DNA from: Verrucomicrobia bacterium UBA6354
Lineage (GTDB): Bacteria; Verrucomicrobiota; Kiritimatiellia; RFP12; UBA1067
DNA: 12,856 bases
Direction: 5' to 3'
Assembly: GCA_002440145.1 (NCBI GenBank)
Contig: DJRS01000045.1
Coordinates: forward strand, 1 to 12,856
Under the pieces are notes generated by a model. That model ran no database searches and was not told the origin of the DNA. It saw only the letters and a program-made list of their open reading frames with translations. Numbering within the stretch: the stretch's first letter is position 1; every line of letters begins with the position of its first letter. This document shows, piece by piece, positions 7,231 to 12,856 of this stretch. The position numbers and the translations under genes were made by a program.

Positions 7231-7255
7231 TGACCCGGACCCCATGTCCCGGTCA
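7231..7255 (-). promoter_or_regulatory. Hairpin in the rplM leader
   Basis: TGACCCGGAC (7231-7240) and GTCCCGGTCA (7246-7255) form a 10-bp stem with one C-C mismatch (G-G on the transcript) and a five-base loop. It lies between the predicted promoter and the rplM start, about 60 bases before the ATG. Ribosomal protein leaders often carry protein-binding structures. I cannot tell whether L13 or S9 binds here. Confidence 0.45.
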
Positions 7256-7293
7256 CGCGAGCCGATTCTTTCCCGATCTCGCTTTGAACAAAT

Positions 7294-7322
7294 ATGATAC
7301 CAAATCGGACGCCCAAACGCAA
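7294..7322 (-). promoter_or_regulatory. Promoter of the rplM-rpsI operon
   Basis: On the minus strand TTGCGT (7322-7317) and TATCAT (7299-7294) are separated by 17 bp, and a TGG directly before the -10 gives an extended -10. The -35 matches the consensus at only three positions. The predicted leader to the rplM ATG is about 115 bases. The rest of the 304-base gap (7323-7445) shows no gene. Confidence 0.55.
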
Positions 7323-7445
7323 GCACAAATTTCACCTTTTTCAGATCCCGAAGCCCCTTTCCCGGTTTGTGGACGGAAACAAGACGTGAAATCGCAGTTG
7401 GAACGCCGGCGGACGCCACCAGCCCGGACGGACGGCGGCGCTTGC

Positions 7446-7475
7446 AAAAACCGCCCGGGCCCATGCCTTCCGGGC
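7446..7475 (-). terminator. Intrinsic terminator closing the ABC exporter operon
   Basis: GCCCGG (7453-7458) pairs with CCGGGC (7470-7475) as a perfect 6-bp GC stem around an 11-base loop. On the minus strand GG and a run of five T follow (7450-7446). The stem begins directly after the stop codon of the 7476-8744 gene. Confidence 0.75.
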
Positions 7476-8744
7476 TTACAAGCCTTCTTCCTTGCGCCGC
7501 AGGCAGAATGCCGCCAGTCCGGCAAGCACGACCGGCGCGACGACAAGATTCACCAGAAGCGATTCCAGAATCTCCGCGTTTTCCGTATACTCGTCCGCTA
7601 CCAGCGCCCGTGTCGGAAGAGGCCGCGAAAATGGACGCGTCAACCTCCAAACGCCGCGCGTCATAGCCAGCCCCATGCGATCGACGCGGCGCGTTTCCAG
7701 CGGATCCGGATAGCTCTCGAGGACGTCCGGCCCGATCGCCGACACGAACAGAAAACCCAGCAATGTGAAAATCGCGACACTCCGCCCCAGGCCCGCACCC
7801 AGGAAAACCGCAAACGCGACGACGAGCGCCGCGAGCGCGACAAGCTCCAGCCCCGCACGGACGAGATTCCCGCCGTACGTTCCGGCCGGCTCGAGAAGTT
7901 GCACGTCTTTTCTCGGACGCAACATCAACGTATTGCGTCCCGTATTGCGAAAGGACACAAGCACGGTGGATGCGTCTTTTCCGGAGCCAGCGCCGGCGAG
8001 CGGCACGCGAAGCGACGCCTGGATCGCATTGGATACCGCCACGCGCGCTTCACCGCACGACACGATGCCGCACACGGTTCCGCGCGTTTCGTACAGACTC
8101 GCGAACTTGAAGCGCGCCAGCCACGGTCGCGAAGCCTTCCCGCCCGTCGGCAACGGGAAACGCCAGACAGCCGTCGCATTCGCCGGAATCGTCTCGTAAC
8201 GCTCGAAACTCTTCTGCTCTAGAATGCGCAAAACGGCGTCCTTCTTCATCTTTTTCACCGCTTCGGGCGTCTCCGCGCTTCTCATATAGCCGGCATACGC
8301 CTCCCGCGCCTCTTCCGCCGGCGTCTGCAGAATCGGATGGCGCACGTGATAGGCGGGGCGCGCACCATCGCCATGCAGTGCCGCCGCCCCCAGCGCGACG
8401 GCGACGACCGTCGCAAACCCGGCCGTATGCGCCAGCATGCGTCCCCAGGCCAGAACAAACGCCGGCACCGGGCGCACCAGCGAAAGCTGCAGCCGTTTGG
8501 CGGCCCGTTCCTTCGAAAGCGCTCCCGCCGCGGAAGCGCCAAACGCAATGAGCGCGAGCACGAACACCGTACCCACGCCATAGGTCAGGAAGATCTCGCG
8601 CGCCCCCTCGTCCGTTCCGTCGGACACGAGCCATAACGGCGCAAAATATGTCCACAAGAAAGCGAAAAGCCACAATGCCGGCAATACGCCCGTACGGATC
8701 AGCGCACGCCACTCCAATACAACGATCTGCAACAGGCCTCTCAT
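7476..8744 (-). CDS. ABC-2 type permease with large extracytoplasmic insertion
   Basis: A 422-residue inner-membrane protein, probably the second membrane subunit of the exporter encoded with it. Hydrophobic segments lie at about 20-40, 52-74, 104-123, 296-316, 320-338 and 396-414. Between the second and third is ERAAKRLQLSLVRPVPAFVL, resembling the cytoplasmic E-x-x-x-x-x-L-x-L-x-x-P-V motif of ABC-2 permeases. About 165 residues (roughly 125-292) between the third and fourth segments are hydrophilic: first a helical, charged half (TPAEEAREAY to about 183), then a strand-like half with TAVWRFPLP, LARFKFASLY and RGTVCGIVSCGE. This part is predicted to face the periplasm. The ATG overlaps the ATPase stop by four bases (ATGA), indicating translational coupling. 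No further gene follows before the terminator. The substrate is unknown. Confidence 0.75.
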   Translation of the reverse strand: MRGLLQIVVLEWRALIRTGVLPALWLFAFLWTYFAPLWLVSDGTDEGAREIFLTYGVGTVFVLALIAFGASAAGALSKERAAKRLQLSLVRPVPAFVLAWGRMLAHTAGFATVVAVALGAAALHGDGARPAYHVRHPILQTPAEEAREAYAGYMRSAETPEAVKKMKKDAVLRILEQKSFERYETIPANATAVWRFPLPTGGKASRPWLARFKFASLYETRGTVCGIVSCGEARVAVSNAIQASLRVPLAGAGSGKDASTVLVSFRNTGRNTLMLRPRKDVQLLEPAGTYGGNLVRAGLELVALAALVVAFAVFLGAGLGRSVAIFTLLGFLFVSAIGPDVLESYPDPLETRRVDRMGLAMTRGVWRLTRPFSRPLPTRALVADEYTENAEILESLLVNLVVAPVVLAGLAAFCLRRKEEGL

Positions 8745-9496
8745 GCCAGAAAAGGGGCGACCTTGAACGTACGGCCCTCGCCCACCTTGGAAAGAAAGTA
8801 ACTCTGAAGCGACATGTCCAAGGATTTGATGTCGCCCGCGGCGACTTTGGTTCCCTGGTCGAGAATGGCGAACCGGTCGCAGACGTCCTGTGCATCGCCC
8901 AACAGGTGCGACGTCATCAGGACGGTCATGCCGGCATGCGCCAATGTCTTCACAAGTTCCTTCACTTCATTCGTCGAGACCGGGTCGAGTCCGCTAGTCG
9001 GTTCATCCAGCACCAGCAGCTCCGGGCGTCCGACGAGCGCGCAGGCGAGCGCCAAACGCCGCGCCATGCCTTTCGAAAAACCGCCGACTTTTCGCGAAGC
9101 CACCTTCTCGAGGCCGACCATCTCCAGCAGTTCCGCCGTACGCCGCTTCGCCGTCGCATTCGGCAAATCGCACAATCCGGCATAATAGACCAGCGTCTCT
9201 TCCGCCGTCAGAAAAGGATGCAGATAGCTGAGTTCGGGCAAGTACCCGAGTTTGCGCCGTGCGGCGACCGAACGCGGCGAATGTCCGAAAAGCGAAACCT
9301 TGCCGCGTGTGGGGGCGAGCAAGCCGAGTATCATTTTGACGGTCGTGGACTTCCCGCTTCCGTTCGGTCCGAGCAACCCGAATATTTCGCCGCGATTGAC
9401 GCTCAAATCAAGCCCCTTCACCGCCTCGGCAACCGGCCTGAGCCAAAAATCGCGAAATGTCTTCGCCGCACCCTCCAGCTGAACGACCACATCCAT
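8741..9496 (-). CDS. ABC transporter ATP-binding protein
   Basis: A 251-residue ATPase of the ABC-2 (NatA/GldA/DrrA-like) class that powers the neighbouring permeases from the cytoplasm. It has Walker A GPNGSGKST (43-51), a signature loop reduced to GGFSKGM (138-144) in place of LSGGQ, Walker B LLVLDEP (160-166), the D-loop SGLDP (168-172) and the H-loop histidine at 197 (MTSHLL). The Q-loop region reads GYLPELSYLHP, with no glutamine at the usual place, a form common in this class. Its ATG overlaps the stop of the upstream permease by one base (TGATG), with AAAGGA about ten bases upstream. The same frame stays open much further upstream (to 10459), but that part is antisense-free shadow sequence inside the permease gene. 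The cargo is unknown. Confidence 0.95.
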   Translation of the reverse strand: MDVVVQLEGAAKTFRDFWLRPVAEAVKGLDLSVNRGEIFGLLGPNGSGKSTTVKMILGLLAPTRGKVSLFGHSPRSVAARRKLGYLPELSYLHPFLTAEETLVYYAGLCDLPNATAKRRTAELLEMVGLEKVASRKVGGFSKGMARRLALACALVGRPELLVLDEPTSGLDPVSTNEVKELVKTLAHAGMTVLMTSHLLGDAQDVCDRFAILDQGTKVAAGDIKSLDMSLQSYFLSKVGEGRTFKVAPFLA

Positions 9497-10374
9497 CAGC
9501 CAATATCCTTTCGATCCAGGAAATGAATGCCGAGCAGGGCAAACCCGACAACGAGCGGAATCGCCGCGCCCGCGGCGAACAGGGCGTCCCGAAGAGTCCA
9601 GCCCGCATTGAAAACGCGCACGGACGGATAATAGTTTCCGAGCGCCGGGAGCGCCAGAACCAGCAATCCGAACGCAATGGACACGGCGTAGCGATCCCTG
9701 AGACGCACCGCCAGCGCGGCGGCCGCCGCCGTGAACACGCCCGCCGGCAGCAGGAGAAGCGCCGCGGAAACAAAAAGCCGCGGGAAAAGCCGCCACTCCC
9801 ACGGATAGAACAACGCCGCCGTGCCCAATCCAATCGCCAGGACCTGCGTGGAAAAGACGAAGCGTCCATGTCCGAAACGGTTCCATGCCGCGCCGGCCAG
9901 CACGGACAGGAGCGGAATCGCGACAGCCAGCGCCACGGACGGTCCCCAGACGCGCGGCACGTCTCCGTTCAGCGCGGCGATGCCGCCGCCGATCAGCGCC
10001 CCCCGGACCATCACGACCATCGCGCAGAAAACAGTCCACATAAGCGCGCCCACGCCCAGCCAGACGCCCACGCACTTCGACACGAAGAAGGAGGCGCGGG
10101 AAACCGGATGCACGAGCGCCATCGCCAAAGTGCCGCTTTCTTCCTCTCGCCGGAATGCGCGCACCGCGGCGAATATGCCGAGCGCAAGCCCCCCCGTCAA
10201 CAACGCCGAGAGCCCCGCGTCGCATGCCATGCGCGCAGGCTCGCCGAAGTTGTGGCAGTGGACGACCGGCGCCACGATCGCCAGCAGCAACGCGCTCAGC
10301 GTCAACAAAAGCGACAAGGGCTCTGAAAGCACTTCGAAGAGCGCCGCACGGACAATGGCTGTGCGCGAACCCAT
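9496..10374 (-). CDS. ABC-2 type transporter permease
   Basis: A 292-residue integral membrane protein with about eight hydrophobic segments (near 20-40, 52-71, 100-123, 145-165, 174-190, 200-224, 228-246 and 262-284). The cytoplasmic stretch REEESGTLAMALVHPVSRAS (76-95) is the conserved coupling motif of ABC-2 permeases (E-x-G-T-L-x-x-x-L-x-x-P-V-x-R). Two Cys/His residues follow the first segment (C40, H41). I chose the ATG at 10374 because it starts a short amphipathic segment before the first membrane helix, 14 bases after the previous stop. A frame start at 10452 would overlap the upstream gene by 64 bases. No ribosome site is evident, so translation is probably coupled. It is the first gene of the permease-ATPase-permease set. 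Confidence 0.88.
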   Translation of the reverse strand: MGSRTAIVRAALFEVLSEPLSLLLTLSALLLAIVAPVVHCHNFGEPARMACDAGLSALLTGGLALGIFAAVRAFRREEESGTLAMALVHPVSRASFFVSKCVGVWLGVGALMWTVFCAMVVMVRGALIGGGIAALNGDVPRVWGPSVALAVAIPLLSVLAGAAWNRFGHGRFVFSTQVLAIGLGTAALFYPWEWRLFPRLFVSAALLLLPAGVFTAAAAALAVRLRDRYAVSIAFGLLVLALPALGNYYPSVRVFNAGWTLRDALFAAGAAIPLVVGFALLGIHFLDRKDIG

Positions 10375-10388
10375 CGGCTTGCGCGCGC

Positions 10389-11192
10389 CTACTGCGCGAT
10401 AAGCGTGCAATTCTGGAAAAGCATCCAGGCGACAAAACCCATCGCGGCGCACGCGGCAATCTGCACGACCAGGCTCAGGACCGTGACGGCGCCCGGCACG
10501 TCGGCGACCGCCTTGGAAGCCGCCGCGCCCGCCTGCACCGGCGTTTCGGGCAGGTCCGCGATCTCGGGGATGTCCCCGACCGCGGCGATGTCGTTCACCC
10601 CGGGGTTTTCCGCGTCGGATTGCGGCCGCGCCATCGCCGGGCGCGCCAGGCGTGCGCTCGCCCGCGGATGAGTCCCGCCGGGGCGCGCAATGCGCAAGGT
10701 GCGGCGTTGCGTCACGGACGGCGCGGCGGCCTCCGCCGTCCCCGTCGCGACCGCTTCGACCGGGCGCGGCAGAGCGACCGGGCGCTTGACGCGAATCGTC
10801 TTCATCGGCGCGTCGGAGGCGTCTTCGTTCGTCGGAGCCGCCCCCAAAGCCTCCGAAAGCGAAATGCGCATTGTCTTCGATTTCGCCGCCTGCGTCTGCG
10901 ATTCGCTCGCCGCCGCCTGATTCGCGATGATCCCCGTACGGTGCAGAATCGCCTGCGCAGGGATTTCCTGCGTCACGGCTTTGAGGCGCTGGGTCATGCC
11001 CTTCAGGCGATCGAGCGACTCGGGGCGGCGTTCATCGGCGAGCGTCTCGCACGCAGGGGGCGCTTCCGGCACGGGCGCCGCCGGCGCAACGGAATCAAGC
11101 CGCAGGTCGGGCTTTGCGGGCGCCTCGCCCGGTTTGCGCAACACCGGCTTGGGGGATGCCGGATTGATCGAGATGACTGTTTCCTCTGCCAT
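10389..11192 (-). CDS. Unknown Pro/Ala-rich protein with C-terminal membrane anchor
   Basis: I do not recognise this 267-residue protein. Residues 1-232 are hydrophilic and dominated by A, P, E and R, with no signal peptide, and look largely disordered. Residues 60-85 (DRLKGMTQRLKAVTQEIPAQ...) could form one helix. A short basic motif recurs: KTMRIS (106-111), KTIRVKRP (131-138) and RTLRIARP (164-171). Residues about 235-258 form a single hydrophobic segment (VTVLSLVVQIAACAAMGFV...), followed by nine residues, as in a tail-anchored protein with its bulk in the cytoplasm. The ATG at 11192 has AAGGAGG four bases upstream, the best ribosome site in this half of the window, and settles the start. 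The gene sits 47 bases after frr and 14 bases before the ABC permease, so a role with the exporter is possible but inferred from position only. Confidence 0.75.
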   Translation of the reverse strand: MAEETVISINPASPKPVLRKPGEAPAKPDLRLDSVAPAAPVPEAPPACETLADERRPESLDRLKGMTQRLKAVTQEIPAQAILHRTGIIANQAAASESQTQAAKSKTMRISLSEALGAAPTNEDASDAPMKTIRVKRPVALPRPVEAVATGTAEAAAPSVTQRRTLRIARPGGTHPRASARLARPAMARPQSDAENPGVNDIAAVGDIPEIADLPETPVQAGAAASKAVADVPGAVTVLSLVVQIAACAAMGFVAWMLFQNCTLIAQ

Positions 11193-11239
11193 ATTGCCTC
11201 CTTGTCGTCCTGAAACGCCCATGCTTCCCTTTCGGGATG

Positions 11240-11803
11240 TCAGACCGCCATGATTTCGGCTTCTTTCGCCTTCAACTCGGCGTCGATTCTGGCGATGCCC
11301 GCATCGGTCGCCTTCTGGATCTTTTCCAGCGCCTGCTTGAGATCGTCCTCGGAGATCTTCTTGTCTTTCTCGAGCTTCTTGACCGCGTCGTTGGCGTCGC
11401 GGCGCACGTTGCGCATGGCGACTTTCTGCGCTTCCGCCTGGGTTTTGGCGACTTTGACGATCTCCTTGCGGCGCTCCTCGTTCAGTTCCGGCACCGTGAT
11501 GCGCAGAACCTTGCCGTCCGTCTGCGGCGTCACGCCCAGATTGGCGGCGAGAATAGCCTTGTTCATCTCGGCCAGAACCGTGGGATCGAAAGGCGTTATC
11601 TTGATCTGCCGCGGTTCGGGCGTCGAAATCGTCCCGAGATTCTTGATCGGCGTGGGCGCGCCGTAGTAGTCGACCTTGATCCCGTCGACCATGGACGGGT
11701 TGGCCTTGCCCGTGCGCAAGCCCGCGAACTGCCCCTTCAAAGCCTCGAAGCTCTTCTGGATTTTCGTGTTCGCGTCATTCAAGACTTCTGTTGTCGTTTC
11801 CAT
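11240..11803 (-). CDS. frr: Ribosome recycling factor
   Basis: RRF works with EF-G to split the post-termination ribosome in the cytoplasm. The 187-residue sequence has normal length and the family blocks LRTGKANPSMVDGIKVDYYG (29-48, including the tip of the long three-helix domain), the PTPIKNLGTISTPEPRQI linker-side strand region, PELNEERRKEIVK (105-117) and RNVRRDANDAVKKLEKD, with the KKISEDD turn. The start at 11803 has AAGGA eleven bases upstream. An in-frame extension to 11911 would overlap pyrH and has no family similarity. The gene lies 49 bases after the pyrH stop in the usual pyrH-frr order. Confidence 0.98.
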   Translation of the reverse strand: METTTEVLNDANTKIQKSFEALKGQFAGLRTGKANPSMVDGIKVDYYGAPTPIKNLGTISTPEPRQIKITPFDPTVLAEMNKAILAANLGVTPQTDGKVLRITVPELNEERRKEIVKVAKTQAEAQKVAMRNVRRDANDAVKKLEKDKKISEDDLKQALEKIQKATDAGIARIDAELKAKEAEIMAV

Positions 11804-11852
11804 TTTATTGTGTATCCTTGATCTCTGTTGTGGAATCTCTGCGGGAAAGCGT

Positions 11853-12581
11853 TTATTTGTCGCTGACGAGCGTGCCGACTTCTTCGCCCATGACGACGCG
11901 CTCCAGCGCATCGCCGTCGAAAAAGTCGAACACGATGATCGGAATGCCGTTGTCCATGCAAAGCGCGAACGCCGCGCTGTCCATGACCTTCAGGCGCTTC
12001 TCGAGGGCGACCTCGTACTTGAGCGAACCGTAGCGCTGGGCATTTGGATCTTTTTTCGGGTCGGCCGTATAGATGCCGTCCACCTTCGTCGCCTTCAAAA
12101 GCGCGTCCGCGCCGATTTCGCTCGCGCGGAGCGCCGCGGCGGTGTCGGTCGAGAAGTAGGGGTTGCCCGTTCCGCCGGCGAAAACGACGACGCGTCCTTT
12201 CTCGAAATGGCGCAGCGCCTTGCGCTGGATGAAGGGTTCGGCGAGCTTGTCGATGTCGATCGCCGTCATCACGCGCGTCGGAACCCCAATCGCCTCCAGC
12301 GCGTTCATCATAGCCAAACCGTTTATGATCGTCGCGAGCATCCCCATCGAGTCGCCCGTCACGCGGTTCACGCCCTTGCCCGCGCCCGTCAGGCCACGGA
12401 AGATGTTCCCGCCGCCCAGCACGATGCCGACCTGCACGCCCAGCGCGTGGATCTTCTTGACCTGCCCGGCCATGAACGCCAGCCGCGTCGGATCTATGCA
12501 CTCGCCCGTCTCGCGGTTTCCGAGGACCTCGCCCGAAAGTTTGAGCAGAATGCGATTGTACTTCAAATTGTCCTTATTCAT
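11853..12581 (-). CDS. pyrH: UMP kinase
   Basis: PyrH phosphorylates UMP to UDP with ATP, feeding all pyrimidine nucleotides. The 242-residue protein of the amino-acid-kinase fold shows KLSGE (14-18), the glycine loop VLGGGNIFRG (54-63), GDSMGMLATIING (76-88), GTGNPYFSTDTAAALRA (138-154), KVDGIY and a C-terminal MD-x-x-A-x-x-LCMDNGIPI segment. I chose the ATG at 12581 because the family begins just before the first strand (YNRILLKLSGE). The -10 box lies 13 bases upstream, so earlier starts would not be transcribed and the mRNA leader is only about six bases. tsf, a common upstream partner, is absent from the 275 bases to the window edge, which carry repeats. Confidence 0.98.
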   Translation of the reverse strand: MNKDNLKYNRILLKLSGEVLGNRETGECIDPTRLAFMAGQVKKIHALGVQVGIVLGGGNIFRGLTGAGKGVNRVTGDSMGMLATIINGLAMMNALEAIGVPTRVMTAIDIDKLAEPFIQRKALRHFEKGRVVVFAGGTGNPYFSTDTAAALRASEIGADALLKATKVDGIYTADPKKDPNAQRYGSLKYEVALEKRLKVMDSAAFALCMDNGIPIIVFDFFDGDALERVVMGEEVGTLVSDK

Positions 12582-12594
12582 TTTCACGTCCACT

Positions 12595-12623
12595 ATTATA
12601 CAATTTCTATTGCGTTCTGACAA
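12595..12623 (-). promoter_or_regulatory. Sigma70-type promoter of pyrH
   Basis: TTGTCA (12623-12618) and TATAAT (12600-12595) are separated by exactly 17 bp on the minus strand, matching 11 of 12 consensus bases. Predicted transcription starts near 12588, about six bases before the pyrH ATG. A GGA trinucleotide at 12590-12588 would then fall at or outside the mRNA end, so a normal ribosome-binding site seems absent. Confidence 0.8.
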
Positions 12624-12665
12624 CCCCCCGGCCAACCGCATCTCCCCCTGTCCCCGCCCCCTTCG

Positions 12666-12695
12666 TGGCAGGGACCGCAGTCCCCTGCAGCCCGC
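12666..12695. repeat. Palindromic repeat, copy 1
   Basis: This 30-base unit begins TGGCAGGGACCGCAGTCC and ends in GCCCGC. Its arms GCAGGGAC and GTCC-C-CTGC form an inverted repeat with one bulged base and a CGCA loop. It is 28/30 identical to the copy at 12758-12787. It lies upstream of the pyrH promoter. It resembles REP-like dispersed elements in form; the family is not identified. Confidence 0.75.
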
Positions 12696-12710
12696 ACGGT
12701 ATTAACCGTG
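12695..12710. repeat. Perfect 6-bp inverted repeat with ATTA loop
   Basis: CACGGT (12695-12700) and ACCGTG (12705-12710) flank ATTA. It sits between the end of palindromic copy 1 and the tandem 9-bp repeats and may be a protein-binding site or part of a composite repeat element. Confidence 0.5.
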
Positions 12711-12733
12711 TAGAGAATGTAGAAAATGTAGAT
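12707..12733. repeat. Three tandem 9-bp repeats
   Basis: CGTGTAGAG, AATGTAGAA and AATGTAGAT follow each other directly; positions 3-8 of each unit read TGTAGA. The patch is AT-richer than its surroundings. Confidence 0.6.
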
Positions 12734-12757
12734 TAGGAGGGCCCTTAGACCGTCCAA

Positions 12758-12787
12758 TGGCAGGGACCGCAGTCCTCTGCGGCCCGC
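12758..12787. repeat. Palindromic repeat, copy 2
   Basis: Second copy of the unit at 12666-12695, 92 bases further on, differing at two positions (one in the bulge, one after the stem). The inverted-repeat structure is preserved, since both changes lie outside the paired bases. Confidence 0.75.
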
Positions 12788-12797
12788 CGCGACAACC

Positions 12798-12814
12798 AGA
12801 CCGCGAAGCGGTCT
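12798..12814. repeat. Perfect 7-bp hairpin, AGACCGC/GCGGTCT
   Basis: AGACCGC and GCGGTCT flank a GAA loop, and CT follows. The outer bases AGACCG...GGTCTCT are the same as in the duplicated palindromes at 182-220. No T-run follows on either strand at a distance suited to termination. Confidence 0.6.
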
Positions 12815-12856
12815 CTCTAAAAACCTGTTCGCTTGTGTTCGGGAGCGGAACCTGCG

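Noticed and set aside
9497..10459. N-terminal extension of the ATPase frame, suggesting a 572-residue fusion protein
   Set aside because: The extension lies out of frame inside the permease gene, is Arg/Gly-rich, and the ATPase has its own ATG with a ribosome site at 9496 in a TGATG overlap.
12798..12820. Terminator at the right edge
   Set aside because: The hairpin is perfect, but CTCTAAAAACC follows on the plus strand and there is no T-run on the minus strand after the stem.

Overview
This is a GC-rich, gene-dense chromosomal segment from a Gram-negative-type bacterium. All eleven protein genes I can support lie on the minus strand, so transcription runs from right to left. Gram-negative architecture is supported by an outer-membrane porin with a signal peptide, an N-terminal coiled coil and a C-terminal phenylalanine. 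The lineage cannot be fixed from the sequence alone. The DcaP-like porin, the ABC-2 permease with a large external insertion and the short palindromic intergenic repeats make me suspect the PVC group (Kiritimatiellota/Lentisphaerota/Verrucomicrobiota), but this is an impression, not a demonstration.

Layout from the right edge, in transcription order. Positions 12582-12856 carry a cluster of palindromic and tandem repeats and a textbook sigma70-type promoter for pyrH (UMP kinase). Then come frr (ribosome recycling factor), an unrecognised 267-residue Pro/Ala-rich protein with one C-terminal membrane segment, and a three-gene ABC-2 exporter: permease, ATPase, and a second permease with a large external domain. 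The exporter genes overlap or nearly touch. A good intrinsic terminator sits directly after the last stop codon (7446-7475). No terminator is obvious between pyrH and that point, so these six genes may form one operon.

Next is a 304-base non-coding stretch with a promoter and a hairpin-bearing leader for rplM-rpsI (ribosomal proteins L13 and S9), which is closed by a strong terminator at 6274-6314. A DEAD-box RNA helicase with a long basic N-terminal tail follows. The last block is a porin, a PutP-type sodium:solute symporter and folE (GTP cyclohydrolase I), possibly co-transcribed from an extended -10 promoter next to the porin start codon. The left 457 bases hold no convincing gene but contain several strong inverted repeats and a duplicated 17-bp palindrome related to repeats at the right edge.

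Most of the window is core translation, nucleotide or cofactor metabolism and transport. I see no mobile element, CRISPR array, phage gene or defence system. The parts that deserve a second look are the apparently leaderless or near-leaderless porin and pyrH transcripts, the shared palindromic repeat family, the unknown membrane-anchored protein with repeated T-x-R-[IV] motifs ahead of the ABC exporter, and the exporter's unusual second permease.
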